Positions 1 to 14,100 of a stretch of 64,000 bases of DNA are shown piece after piece. How positions within the stretch are numbered: the stretch's first letter is position 1; each line of letters begins with the position of its first letter. The stretch is taken from NCBI GenBank assembly GCA_009746045.1, contig RPFO01000178.1:404369-468368 (forward strand). Reading direction: 5' to 3'. A program made the translations under genes and the position numbers. The notes beneath the pieces are model-generated. The model was not told the origin of the DNA. It ran no database searches and worked only from the letters and a program-made list of their open reading frames with translations. This DNA comes from Mesostigma viride (taxonomy: Eukaryota > Streptophyta > Mesostigmatophyceae > Mesostigmatales > Mesostigmataceae).

Positions 1-569
1 TGAGTGAGTGAGTGAGTGAGTGAGTGAGTGAGTGAGTGAGTGAGTGAGTGAGTGAGTGAGTGAGTGAGTGAGTGAGTGAGTGAGTGAGTGAGTGAGTGAG
101 TGAGTGAGTGAGTGAGTGAGTGAGTGAGTGAGTGAGTGAGTGAGTGAGTGAGTGAGTGAGTGAGTGAGTGAGTGAGTGAGTGAGTGAGTGAGTGAGTGAG
201 TGAGTGAGTGAGTGAGTGAGTGAGTGAGTGAGTGAGTGAGTGAGTGAGTGAGTGAGTGAGTGAGTGAGTGAGTGAGTGAGTGAGTGAGTGAGTGAGTGAG
301 TGAGTGAGTGAGTGAGTGAGTGAGTGAGTGAGTGAGTGAGTGAGTGAGTGAGTGAGTGAGTGAGTGAGTGAGTGAGTGAGTGAGTGAGTGAGTGAGTGAG
401 TGAGTGAGTGAGTGAGTGAGTGAGTGAGTGAGTGAGTGAGTGAGTGAGTGAGTGAGTGAGTGAGTGAGTGAGTGAGTGAGTGAGTGAGTGAGTGAGTGAG
501 TGAGTGAGTGAGTGAGTGAGTGAGTGAGTGAGTGAGTGAGTGAGTGAGTGAGTGAGTGAATGAATGAAT
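1..569. repeat. (TGAG)n microsatellite at window start
   Basis: A perfect TGAG tetranucleotide run fills the first 560 bases, decaying into TGAA at about 558-569. It lies upstream of the first visible MSH5 exon and so is probably inside an MSH5 intron. True length is unknown because the window begins within it. Between 570 and 1083 I see no exon. Confidence 0.97.
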
Positions 570-1083
570 GGACTGCTTCTTGCAAAATCCGATTAAAACC
601 CCCAGTGACAATGTTGCATGCCGGGCTTGTCATGCCATGGTCTGCACCGTGCCTAGACATGTTTCGGGTTCGCAGCATCCCTGCATGCATGTCAGCTTGC
701 AAGCGGCACAACCTGGGGCACAGGAAGGGCTACGCGGCAACCACCACACGTAGGGGAGGCACGGGTAGAGCTACCAGGCGCTTACTCTGTGGGAGAGGAA
801 GCTGGGCTGCCATTGTAGAAAGGGAAAGAAGTGGGTGTGCGCAAGAACGGGGTATGCGCAAGAAAGGGTGTGCGCAAGAACGAGGTGTCTCTCAATGTGT
901 GTCGCCATGCGTTTCTTTTACCTGTGCTTGGCTACTGGATCTCACGTGTATAACAAGCGGATGCACACGCCCCTCGTGCTCCCGTGTGGGTGATCCCGCT
1001 TAACAATTGTGTGCTCCCCCGTTTGTACTCCCTTGTCCTCCTTTCTTGCTCCCTGTCCCCCCTTTTTTGCTCCCCGGCCGCAG

Positions 1084-1825
1084 CTCGGTGTTTGCGTACG
1101 ACCAGGCCAAGGACAGGTGCGTGTGTTTGTGTGCGACACAGGCAGGCACAGGTGCGTGTGTGCTGTCATACTGCTGTCATACTGCTGCCTGTTGCATGCC
1201 TGCGTGCCCAGCGACCCAGGTGGCACAACCCGTTCCGCGTGGGCCGCATGGCCAATGGGTGGGTGGGGGGGGTGGGGGGAGCAAAGCTTACGCGGCGGTA
1301 ACTTGCCTTGTATCGCATTCCCCGTGCCCCACCTGCCACACCCTGTGCCCTTCCCCATGGCCCCTCGCACCCTCTGCGCAGGCTCTGCTGCCTTTCCATC
1401 GGCAGCAGCCGCGTCGCTGAGCTGTCGCCCGCTGAGCGGCTGATGCGGCTTCACTCGGCTGTTGACATGGGGCGCACCCTGCAGGTGCGCGCGGCAGGCG
1501 CGCTGGTCGCGTTGCTGCAGAAGGAAGGCGTCGCGCTGCCCGCGGGGGAGGGCGAGGACGAGGCGGTGGCGGTGCAGGTGCTGCGCGAGGCGTCGCTGCA
1601 GGGCTACCTGTTCGTGGACCACACCACGTACGCCGCTCTGCAGATATTCCGGCAGGAGCGGTGAGTGGCGCGGCTGGCGCCTGTATTGCCACCGTAGGGT
1701 CCCTGCCTGCCTGCCTGCCTGCCTGCCCGCCCGCCCGCCCGCCCGCCCGCCCGCCCGCCAGCCCGCCCGCCCGCCGCCCGCCCGCCCGCCCGCCCGCCCG
1801 CCCGCCCGCCCGCCCGCCCGCCCGC

Positions 1826-1898
<73 letters not shown>

Positions 1899-2059
1899 CC
1901 ACATCATATCTACTTGGCCATGGGGACGAGAACCACGTGGGGCTGCATGTTGGCCATGTGATGATCCACTGGGTCAAGACTAGACTGCGCGATATGGCCG
2001 TGGGGAGGAGGACCGATGGCCTCGTTCGCCGTAGTTTGGGTATCTGCTGCGGTGGCATG

Positions 2060-2109
<50 letters not shown>

Positions 2110-5100
2110 GCAAAGGCCTCGCCTATGAGTGGTGGCAACAGGCGCTTGTGAGGTGCTGTGGGGCGTGCTGCTCTCCTGATGCATGCTTTGCTGCATGTGA
2201 CCAGCGGACATGACCATGAAGGTTGGCTGGTCGCGGCGAGGACGGTTGCCGCACCCTTGTGGTGCAAGGAGCAACCACACCATGCACTCATGGCGGGATG
2301 GTCTCAAGCGTGGCATGCGTGCTAGCTCCATGGCTCAGCCTGCAGCAGAGTAGACGGCTGCCAGCCACCGCACCAGCTGACCTCCCCAACGGTAGCATGT
2401 GGGCGCATGATCCTCAATGTCCCACACTGCCGCAGGCACCCCAGCCAGATGGGCATCGGCAAGGCAAAGGAAGGCTTCTCGCTGTTTGGCATGCTGAACA
2501 AGGTAGGGGAAAGGCCCACCGTCGTTTGCCTGTTTTTAGTGTATTGCTAAGCAGTGTATGCGTTCTAGTATATTGGTTCTAGTGGATTGGTGGTAAGCAG
2601 CGTGCCAGGCCCTTCGTCGCTGGCGTCATCATGACATGGTTATGCCTGTTCTTATCTATAAGGCAGTACCTTCGCAAGATAGCTTTCTGTGTCTCTTACA
2701 GCACAACCCCGTCATGCAGCTTTCTGATGCCGACTCTCGGGTGGCAAGCAGGGTTCCTGTGGTACAGAACGGGCTGTGTGTGCCGTACGCCAGCCATCGA
2801 GGAGACCACCTGAGCAGCCGGCGAGACTGTATCTGTTCGCGCTTACACGCACGGGTGTGGTCTGCCTTTGTGAGCTCTTGCTCGTTCTATCTCTGACTTG
2901 CCTTTTTGCAGCTCCCACCCGCCAACCCTCGCTGCTGATGTCTCGCTGCTGATGGTACAAAGTCCAGGTCCTCATGACTGGCCCAGGTCCTTAAGACTGG
3001 TGATGTGACGCTCCGGCCGGGCCCTTGTTGTGTGGCCTCGCTAGACTACGATGCTGATGGGTGCCGTTAGATTCTTAGGTTGGCTGTGGCCTTGACGTGG
3101 GCCTTCCCTCTTATTTGTAATAAAACTGTATTCTCTGGCAGCCCCTCACTCCTATGGACTGAAGCATTGAAAGGGATCTCCGTGCTACTGTCGCACATGG
3201 AATGCAACGGCCAGGTACGCACGCTGCCTCTTCTGCTGCGCTCCTACCTGGTTGCATGCACCGCCTGACTCAATGATGACAGCTGTCCCCACCCGCCCGC
3301 CCCTGCATTTGCGCCATCTGCCCCTGCATGCATCCCTGCTGGCCGTGCAGTGCGTGACGGTGGCTGGCAGGAAGCTCCTGCGGTACGTGCGATGGTCGTG
3401 GGTGGGGGCGTGGCGAGGATACGTCATGGATAAGCATCTCGCCGCATGGGATAAAATTCTTTGGCAGGGGGTCTTAGGGTTGGATCCCGCAACGGACAGG
3501 GGCCTTTCTTGAGGGTTCTGTAACCCGCCTACAGTGGAAAGGATTATTGTTATTGTTTTCCGCGCTTCACTGGCTACGCTTGTTGCCACCTGATGCACAT
3601 GGAGTGCGTACAGTGGCGGGAGGGAACTGGCGGCTGCGTGCCGCAAGGACAGCCCTTGCTGCAGGCGCAAGAAGAAGTGCTCGGCTGGAAGTGGTGATGA
3701 GGAACGCGTGGGCGAGGCAGTGCCCAAAGCATGGTGCCATGGTGCATGGGCTGTCTTGGATGCATATCGATATGTGCCCTACCCCCCCCCATCACGCGTG
3801 CATGTCCTACCGCCCGTCACCGCGCATCCTACCTGCCATCTTGCATCTAATGCCCTCCCCGCTCGCTGCACCTGCACCTCGCCCTCCCCGCTCGCTGCAC
3901 ATGCACCTTGCCCTCCGTGCTCGCTGCACATGCACCTTGCCCTCCGTGCTCGCTGCACATGCACCTTGCCCTCCCCGCTCGCTGCACATGCACCTTGCCC
4001 TCCGTGCTCGCTGCACGTGCACCTTGCCCTCCCCGCTCGCTGCACATGCACCTTGCCCTCCGTGCTCGCTGCGCACGCCGCCCTCCTTCCCTGCTCGCTG
4101 CACGCGGCGCACGCAGGTCCTGGTTTCTGCGGCCCGTCGCGTCCCTGGAGATCATCACCGAGAGGCAGGACGCGGTGAGCCGGCCGTCACCAGTCTTGTC
4201 ATGCATGTAGCACAGCGTCATGCCAAGCTGCGCTGGTTGCGCCACACACCCCACGCATTTACGTGGGATGGGGCGATGAGAGATCCTAGTTGTGCTATTT
4301 TGTAATGCACCCCCCACGTTTTTACATACTATGGGGCGATGAGAGATCCCAGTTGTGCTATTTTGTAATGCACCCCCCACGTTTTTACGTACTATGGGGC
4401 GATGAGAGATCCCAGTTGTGCTATTTTGTAATGCACCCCCCACGTTTTTACGTACTATGGGGCGATGAGAGATCCTAGTTGTGCTATTTTGTAATGCACC
4501 CCCCACGTTTTTACGTACTATGGGGCGATGAGAGATCCCAGTTGTGCTATTTTGTAATGCACCCCCCACGTTTTTACGTACTATGGGGCGATGAGAGATC
4601 CCAGTTGTGCTATTTTGTAATGCACCCCCCACGTTTTTACGTACTATGGGGCGATGAGAGATCCCAGTTGTGCTATTTTGTAATGCACCCCCCACGTTTT
4701 TACGTACTATGGGGCGATGAGAGATCCCAGTTGTGCTATTTTGTAATGCACCCCCCACGTTTTTACATACTATGGGGCGATGAGAGATCCCAGTTGTGCT
4801 ATTTTGTAATGCACCCCCCACGTTTTTACGTACTATGGGGCGATGAGAGATCCCAGTTGTGCTATTTTGTAATGCACCCCCACGTTTTTACGTACTATGG
4901 GGCGATGAGAGATCCCAGTTGTGCTATTTTGTAATGCACCCCCCACGTTTTTACATACTATGAGGCGATGAGAGATCCCAGTTGTGCTATTTTGTAATGC
5001 ACCCCCCACGTTTTTACATACTATGGGGCGATGAGAGATCCCAGTTGTGCTATTTTGTAATGCACCCCCCACGTTTTTACGTACTATGGGGCGATGAGAG

Positions 5101-8100
5101 ATCCCAGTTGTGCTATTTTGTAATGCACCCCCCACGTTTTTACATACTATGGGGCGATGAGAGATCCCAGTTGTGCTATTTTGTAATGCACCCCCCACGT
5201 TTTTACGTACTATGGGGCGATGAGAGATCCCAGTTGTGCTATTTTGTAATGCACCCCCCACGTTTTTACATACTATGGGGCGATGAGAGATCCTAGTTGT
5301 GCTATTTTGTAATGCACCCCCCACGTTTTTACATACTATGGGGCGATGAGAGATCCTAGTTGTGCTATTTTGTAATGCACCCCCCACGTTTTTACGTACT
5401 ATGGGGCGATGAGAGATCCCAGTTGTGCTATTTTGTAATGCACCCCCCACGTTTTTACATACTATGGGGCGATGAGAGATCCTAGTTGTGCTATTTTGTA
5501 ATGCACCCCCCACGTTTTTACGTACTATGGGGCGATGAGAGATCCCAGTTGTGCTATTTTGTAATGCACCCCCACGTTTTTACATACTATGGGGCGATGA
5601 GAGATCCTAGTTGTGCTATTTTGTAATGCACCCCCCACGTTTTTACATACTATGGGGCGATGAGAGATCCCAGTTGTGCTATTTTGTAATGCACCCCCCA
5701 CGTTTTTACGTACTATGGGGCGATGAGAGATCCCAGTTGTGCTATTTTGTAATGCACCCCCCACGTTTTTACATACTATGGGGCGATGAGAGATCCCAGT
5801 TGTGCTATTTTGTAATGCACCCCCCACGTTTTTACGTACTATGGGGCGATGAGAGATCGATCCTAGCCGTCTGGCGGTTTTGTACTGACCCGATCACGGC
5901 AAGGATGGTGGGCGAATGGACAGCAAAAGTCATCATTTGGCCATCTATCATTACCTCACACCACCTTGTCAAAATCCCAACCAGCTCAGACATGCCCTTG
6001 CGGATGCGCCTGCATGCCTTTGTCGTCTGCATGGCCCATCCCCCCGTTCTACGGGGCACCCAACCCACCGTGTGCGCACGTGGCTTTCCGCTCAGATCGC
6101 CTTCCTGCTGGGCAGCCCCGACCTCATGTTTGGCCTGCGCAAGCTGCTGAAGAATGTGAAGAGCCTGCAGAGAGCGCTCAAGGTAACCGCGCGCGGCAGC
6201 GCAAAGCCGCAAGCATGCGGGCGCACAAGGGGTGCCTTGCCAAGCGCCCATAGGTGTGACACGGGCCCATGGGCTCTTTAACAGGTTGCGCAGAGACGGG
6301 TTGCATAAGAGTGCGGCTGTCAGAGGCTGGATGCGCATGCATGGATAGCGACATGGTGTACAGCCGTCCTTACATTCTAGTTTCTTAAGCGGCAAATGGT
6401 TCTCTGACGGAGCCTCTGTTTAAGTGCCATGCCTTGATTGGTGACTCATGGCATTGTTAGCTGCTGTAGCGGCTGCACGTTCACTTACGTCTGGCAGGTA
6501 TAGGACGCGTACTTTGTAGCTGGCAGGTGGCAGGTGGCAGCTTCTGTGGTCATCCTTGCTGTGGTGGCAAATCCTGTATGCGGAGAAATGTGTCCTGCGT
6601 AAAAAAACTCACCAAGTCCTAGGGCAGAGGCCTGCGCTGAGTGCTAATAAATGTGTGAGGCGCGTTTGCTATCATCGTAGGTGCTCCTCAGCTTGGGAAA
6701 TCGGCCTGATACTGAGTGGTACCCTTGCGCTAGCGTCTAATAGTTTGGGCCGCGCTCGCCACCTATACCGGAGTGACCTTCTGACAACATCTCTGACAAA
6801 GAAATTGATTTTCGCTTGAAGCCGTTACCATCGCACCATATTCCACCGCGCTTTGTGCATCATCACGACCATCATTACGGGCATAATCATGACCATCATT
6901 ACGGGCATCATCACGACCATCATCACGGGCATCATCATGACCATCATCAGAGGAGGCCTTTGGGGTCTTCAGGGTGTGCTATTGCAGTCGATTCTATTCG
7001 TGCCTACGTCGTATGTGTCCCATCTCATTTGGGATAGCCAGCTGGCGGCGCCCGACCATCCCAATCTGATGGGTGCTTCCCCGCTCCACCATACACCACG
7101 TGCGCCCACCGCACTGCTCTCTACCCGTGGTGGCCTGCTATGCACGTTCCTACCCCACCTGCGCCTACCCCACCTACGCCCGTCCCACCTGCACCTGTCC
7201 CACCTTTACTTGTTCCACCTGCTTGCGCGACCGGCGGCCGTCGGTCGCCACCCGGCAGAAGCTGCAATCTCCCAACCACGGGGCCAATGTGGGAGACTTT
7301 CGAGACCTCCTGGAGGTAAGGCCATGCAGTGACCCAGCGCGACCTTAACTAGCAGTTGCATGTCACCAGCTGCTTAGACCACGGGCAGCATGCTTGGCGG
7401 AACCCAGGTGTCTGAAGGGGAACAAAACGTTTTCTAACTTTATCTTTGCAGGCCTATCATTGGTTCGACCTTGGAAGCCCAATCTTACTCCTGCTTCCTA
7501 ATCAGTTCGGTACAGTCTGGTGGTCCATGGCGACCTGAACCAAGCAGTCCATCCGCTCGCATATACCGTAGTGGTCAAAATCACTTTGCGACAAATACTT
7601 TGGGAATTGACCTCGCAAACTTCTGTTAACTTTGGCTCGCAAACATGCCGCTGTACTTGTCTACCAGATTTTTTATACTGAATTCATTAGATTATATTAA
7701 GAAAGCGCCGCGTCGCAATCACCATGTTGAAACAGTTTTGCTGCGCAAATCTTAAGTTTTAGCTTGTTTTCAGGCCCCAAAATAGCTTGTCACCAAGTGA
7801 CTTTGACCACTACGGTAATAGCCATGACCCCCCATGCTGGAATCAGCCATGACCCCCCTTTGCTGGTAATAGCCATGACCCCCCTTGCTGGTAATAGCCA
7901 TGACCCCCCTTGCTGGTAATAGCCATGACCCCCCTTGCTGGTAATAGCCATGAACCCCCTTTGCTGGTAATAGCCATGACCCCCCTTGCTGGTAATAGCC
8001 ATGACCCCCCTTTGCTGGTCATAGCCATGACCCCCCTTTGCTGGTAATAGCCATGACCCCGGCCCTTTGCTTGTACTAGCCATGAGCCCCCTTTGCTGGT

Positions 8101-11100
8101 AATAGCCATGACCCCGGCCCTTTGCTGGTAATAGCCATGACTGACCCCCCTTCTGGTGGTAGCCATGAGCCCCCTTGGCTTGAAATAGCCATGACCTCCT
8201 TGCTTGTACTAGCCATGAGCCCCCTTTGCTGGTACTAGCCATGAGCCCCCTTTGCTGGTAATATCCATGACCCCTTCCCCGTTGCTTTCAGACGTATGTT
8301 TGCCATGGAACCTGCAAGCGGTCGCCGGCAGTGGCAGGTGATGGCTGGTGGGCCGTCACAGCACCTCTTTCCAAGTGACGTGTTGAGGTCATAAGGGGTG
8401 GTGGGTGAGCACGCCACCAGCCCCCACTCCCCCACTCCCCCACTCCCCCCACCAGCCATCCTGCGCCGCCAGCCCCCACTCCCCAACCAGCCATCCTGCG
8501 CCTCCAGCCCCCACTCCCCTACCAGCCATCCTGCGCCACCAGCCCCACTCCCCTACCAGCCATCCTGCGCCTCCCGCCCCCACTCCCCTACCAGCCATCC
8601 TGCCGTGGTCTCCTGCCACTTTGCTCCTCTTGCAGCCGCGGTTGCGCCTGGTCACGCTGGGAAAGCGTGTCGGATGCTGGCACGAGTTGCAACCCCCGCT
8701 CAACCACGTTGTTACCATGTTATTAGCTTCTGTAGTTGGCCCCTGACCCCCCCATTGTGCCCCTAGTGTGCACCTTTCTCGCGCGCCGGCCCCTCACCAC
8801 CCCAGACCATCACCCAGCTGCTGCGCATCCGCGAGATGTTGGAGGCGGCGCTGGCGCAGTCACCGCAGGGGGCACCGCAGGGGGACGTCCCGCTGCTGAG
8901 GAAGGTGAGGCAGGTGGCACCACATGGCTGCTGCTGAGGAAGGTGGGGCGGGTGGCAAACCACACAGCTTGCGGCCATATGCATGCGCTGGTGTGCTGCG
9001 TGAGGCCTGGGTTTGGGATGTGGTTGGTGACACAGGAGAAATGTACGCTCTTCATGAATAGAAAGTTGCCCATCCACGGTTGCAGGTGATCGTCTAGCAG
9101 GTCGGCGTGGTGCCATGGAAGAGCCATCACATTTTCAGCATGGGTGTCTCGGTTGAGGCGGTGGCAGGCGGACATGCTTTGTAAGGGGGACATTGGTTTC
9201 CCACAACGTTACCTAGACCTGCGAACACGCGGATACTAATGGTGTGCCCGACAGCCTATTACATCTCCCCTTTCCTCGCTGCCCATGGGATGCTCTCGTA
9301 CTAGTAGGGGACGGAGGTCGCCGACGTTCAGGCGGTCCACCATGTGTGCGCATGGCTGGCCATCCAATGTACGGACATGGCTTTGTCTCTGGATAGAAGG
9401 TGGAATGCCTTTCACATCCCGCATGTCTTCCCATTTCAAGCTTGGGCGCTCATTTTCCCATTACAAGCATCTTGCGCAAAATATTGTACAGTAAGAAAAA
9501 TCCAGGTGTTGTACCATTATGCTAGGATAAGAACGATGCCCGAGCGGATACGTTAACTTAACTGGATGGATTCGCTGAATGGATGAAAATGAACGCGTGT
9601 TTGCTTTGTAAAAATGTTAGCAATTGTGTGAGTTTTACCGTCATCCTGAATGTGATTATATTTTGCAGGGCTTTGGGCGAAATTTAAGTATGCTGATGCA
9701 TTTTGTATTCTTCCCACATAACGTGTGGTACAACTTAAACTGAAGCGATGGTTTGGTGATTGTTGGCATGCCTGTTGGTCTGTGCCCCCCCCCCTGTGTC
9801 GCCCCACGCAGTTGTCCAAGTGCTTCAATGAGGACATGCTCCACATCCACGACCTGGTGGGTGCCGCGCACCTCCGTCGGTAGTGGATTCTGCTATGCGC
9901 ATATGCCGCTGACTGCATGGCGTGCAGCAGCCAAGCGGACCCTCCCCTCTTCTCTCGGTGATGGCGCTCGTATCATGGGGACGGAACGTGTGCCCCGCGC
10001 GCCATGCACCGTCGCCATGCACCATCGCATGCATGTCATAGGAGGCGCGCACTGTGCATGGATACCTCAGGCCGCATGCCTCGCACCCTTGCCAATGGGT
10101 CGCAGGCCATCGTCTGTTTACGTGCTCTTTCAACGGCAGTTGCCATTCACTTCCGCCGCGACCGTCTTTAGCACACGCCAGCTGCCTGACATCGCCACTC
10201 TTGCACCGGTGTTCCCTATGACCTGCACAATGCTCCATTCGCATAGGGGCAAAAGTAATGCAATGGGTTGCTGAGTGATGATGGAGGCTTCTGCATCTGC
10301 CAGCTAGCAGACTAGGAGTGTGTCGCACCTTCATAGCATGGGCTGTGGGGGGGTCGGGACATTATCCACCGTAGAGGGCCTATGTGCCCGCGGATTGTAG
10401 GTCGCTGGTCCATATTTTTTCACCCTGGAGGTGGAGGGTGCATTACGTTTCATTACCCCAGATGCCAATTAGCAAGGCAGCCCTTTTGCTGATCAGCCGC
10501 TGAAAGTGGCAAACAGGCAGAAACGATCGCTCCCTAACAAAGTGTACCAGTGTATTGTACTCATCACAAGATAGCACGGGAGCGTTGCAGCCCGGGTGTG
10601 CCAGCAAAGCCTCTTCTCAGTGCATTTGCTGTTTCCGTGGTTGTTTCCGTGGTAACGGTGGCATGTGTCTGGCAGGGTGACTTGGCTTATAGCGGGGACA
10701 GAAGGAGACATTATGCTTGTCACATTGTAGATGCCACACGGGCATCTTCCTTGTCCCAGCCGTCGTCATGCCATCACTCGCGCATCGCAGCACCGGGGCA
10801 TGCCACCTCATTCCCCTCCTCCTCCATGCTCCCCTTGTTTGCCCGTCTCCCTTCCCCCCCCTGTCCCCCCCTGTGCCAGATCACCTCAGTGGTCGACTTT
10901 GAGCAGGAGTGCAGCGGTGTGCCCAACGAGACACTTGTCAAGTACGCCATCTGCCCCGAGCTGGACGAGTTAAAACTGGCGTACGAGAGCCTGCCCTCCG
11001 AGCTGGCGCTGGTGGCCGAGGAGGAGCTGTCGCGCGTGCCCGAGGACATGCGGCACTTGTTCCCCCCTGGGGGCTCGGTGGTGGTGTACATCCCCCAGGT

Positions 11101-14100
11101 GGGCTACGTGATGCGCTGGCCGCTGGCGTCCGGTGAGCGGCTGAGTGGGCGTGTGCTGCAGATGCTGCCGGACGCGGCGTTTGCGTTTGAGGGACGCGAC
11201 GCCGAGGGGCAGGGCGTCTACTACTACACGCGCCGTACAAGGGAGCTGGACAACGTGTACGGGGACCTCTACCACAAGATACTCGGTGAGTGCCCTCCAC
11301 CGCACGGGACATGGTACTTGCCCTCTACTGCCCTCTCTACCTCACTCTCTCGGTGCATGACGGGTGGCAGGCACGTAGGGCAGGAACAGGGGAAGGATAG
11401 GGGGCGAAAAGCGGGGCTGGGTTCAGGCTCTGCATGCCTATGCTGGTGACGGCGTTCCCACACACGTTGTCAGTGTGCATACATGACAGCCTGCTTGCAT
11501 TCACCTGTGTGGGTGGCTATGGAGATGTGCATGTCCCTACATGCGTATGGAACGGACAGTGCTTCCACCACTCCACTTTCACCTGCATCTTCACTGCATG
11601 CGTTGCAAGTGCACTTGCACACATGACTGCGTGCACTGACACCCGTGCATGCCCCCATCAGCACGCGTGGCCACCTCCCATGCATGCATGACCAACCTTG
11701 ACCATGCACTGATGAGTCACCACCCCCGTGCATGCATGACTGACATTGACCGCCCATGAACACATGACCCACCACATGCCCATCGCTTTCCATGCATGCA
11801 TGACCCACCACATGCCCATCACTTTGCCATGCCCCACCATGACACTTATGGCGCCCCCCCCTCCCTCCCCCCCCCAGACGTGGAGCGCTCGCTGCTGCAG
11901 GACCTGGAGGCGCGCATTGCATCCCGCGCCCACGCACTCATGGGCAGCGCCGCACTGGCTGCGGAGCTGGACAGGTGGGTGGGGAGGGTGATGCGGATGG
12001 GACAGGGGAGAGGAGCGACGGTGGCAGGACAGGTGGGTGGGGGAAGGGGATGCGGATGGGACAGGGGAGAGGAACGATGGTGGCAGGACAGGTGGGTGGG
12101 GGAAGGGGATGCGGATGGGACAGGGGAGAGGAGCGATGGTGGCAGGACAGGTGGGTGGGGGAAGGGGATGCGGACGGGACAGGGGAGAGGAGCGACGGTG
12201 GCGGGACAGGTGGGTGGGGGGAGGGGATGCGGATGGGACAGGGGAGAGGAGCGACGGTGGCGGGACAGGTGGGTGGGGAGGGTGATGCGGATGGGACAGG
12301 GGAGAGGAGCGATGGTGGCGGAACAGGTGGGTGGGGGAGGGGATGCGGATGGGACAGGGGAGAGGAGCGATGGTGGCAGGACAGGTGGGTGGGAAGGGTG
12401 ATGCGGACGGGACAGGGGAGAGGAGCGATGGTGGCGGGACAGGTGGGTGGGGAGGGTGATGCGGATGGGACAGGGGAGAGGAGCGATGGTGGCGGGACAG
12501 GTGGGTGGGGGAAGGGGATGCGGATGGGACAGGGGAGAGGAGCGATGGTGGCGGGACAGGTGGGTGGGGGAAGGGGATGCGGATGGGACAGGTGCACGAG
12601 AGGAGCGATCGACAACAGCAAGGCAGGTGGGGCGTTGCCTTCAGCTTGCATACTTGCTGGTGGCGGGTTTCGCCATGAGCTTGCATATTGGCTGGACAGA
12701 TGTGGGGGTGTGCCATCAGGTGGCATAGTCGCTGGACAGTTACAGCGACCAAGTGATGAGTTTACCCTTGCGGGACAGGTGGGACAATGTGCTGTAGATA
12801 TTTAGTTTCTGGACAGGTGCGTAGGGGGGTGCGATTGGTGGACAGGTGGGGGGATGTAACGTGGTTGTTTAGTTGCTGGCTGAACAGGTGAGAGGTGCCA
12901 TGTCAGCTGCATGGACAGGCAACAGGCGCAAAACGCCAGCTGGACAGATGAGAGGGGGCATCGTGATGGCCAACTGACGGGCTGGACAGTTGAGGGGTGC
13001 GATATTAACTGCACAGGTTAGGCCGTGCGCATGGTGCCAGGGTTTACGGTTGCTGGGCAGGTGATGGGCCAAGTGGTAGCTTTATAGTTGCTGGGCAGGG
13101 GAGGGGTTGTATGGTACTGTTGTTGGTTGACAGCTGTTGGGTGAAAAACGTGTTGCTAGAAGGCCAGGTGAGTGGACCAATGTCCACATCATTATCTCAT
13201 CGGGTGGTGATTGGGGCAGGTTTTGCAATGTTAGCTGGAGTTGCAATGAGCTGGGCTGGGGCTGGACCGGTGATGTGGCTACGTGGTGCTAGCTGGGCAT
13301 GTCTGTTGTAGCCATGTTATGCCTTGGATGCAAGAATGCATGTTGTGATTGAAATTCTTGTTGCGACACACAAACACACGTTCTGGTCATATGCGGCCTG
13401 CGCTTCGAGGCTTGACCTGCTCCCATCCGCTGAGCCTATTATCCTTACCCTCGCTGCTAGTATCAACGCTCCAAGAGTCAGCCGTGTTATTTACGTAAGA
13501 GTGTGCTAAGGAAATGTGGAGATTATCAGTGACGCTGCAAACTCGTCGCGCTATGTGAATGTTAGGGTTCATTTTGCAAGGTTGACCACACCAACTTTAC
13601 ATGAGACATCACCCAGCAACGTGTAGGCACGCGTGCATGCATGCAGGTGGTGGGCTTGTGCCATGCAGGGGGGGTACAAGGGGGTGGTGGGGCAACCTCC
13701 ATCTGCAAGATGGCCATGATTACCCGGGCAGGCAGTTGTTGGAAAATGCCCCCCATTGCAAGACATGAATGACGGACCTATGCAGTGCGTGGCCGCATGT
13801 GCGTGTGGAATCCGCCGTGGTGTGGCTGGCACCACGCCAACGCCTTCATTGCTTGCTACGGGCGCAGCATCCTGTCCCTGAGCCTGTCTGCGCGAGAGTA
13901 CAACTACACCCGGCCGCAAGTGTGCACGGAAGACGTGCTGGAGATCAAGAATGGGAGGTAGGCCCGCAGCGTGGGCCGCCTGAGGCGGATTATTCCCACC
14001 ACCCACACCCACGCGTCATGATAGGGGAAGGTATTACATCGCATGCCCTGGCTCTTGCTCTTGCTCTTGCTCTGCGCTGTGCGGAGTCAGCTGCTTGATC

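Larger units (their letters stand above)
1084..13957 (+). other. MSH5: MSH5 core/lever/clamp exons (visible exons 1-12)
   Basis: These twelve exons encode about residues 1-450 of the visible protein, the middle MutS domains that form the lever and clamp. Recognisable blocks are SVFAYDQAKDR (exon 1), the long 279-nt exon 2 ending in LFVDHTTYAALQIFRQER, EGFSLFGMLNK (exon 3), CVTVAGRKLLR joined to SWFLRPVASLEIITERQDA (exons 4-5), then the 406-nt exon 10, the largest of the gene, which carries the clamp with VVVYIPQVGY and ends in TRELDNVYGDLYHKIL. Exon 12 ends in YNYTRPQVC...IKNGR, just before the ATPase domain. Exon 4 is only 32 nt and exon 9 only 45 nt; both were accepted because they restore the expected family motif and keep phase. 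Confidence 0.87.

Noticed and set aside
570-1083. Upstream MSH5 exon or start codon
   Set aside because: No segment matched the N-terminal MSH5 region; the missing exons are taken to lie before the window.
2631-2830. Possible MSH5 exon around LGWQAGFLWYRTG...PAIEE
   Set aside because: It faintly resembles the expected RRLLRSWF region, but exons 3351-3382 and 4117-4174 supply that region with correct phase and motif.
3847-5857. Long frames through the 63-bp array, first considered as repeat proteins
   Set aside because: Open on both strands, located between two well-supported MSH5 exons in phase, with no non-repeat coding context.
4265-5857. CRISPR-like array
   Set aside because: Units are contiguous 63-bp tandem copies without spacers, and the DNA is clearly eukaryotic.
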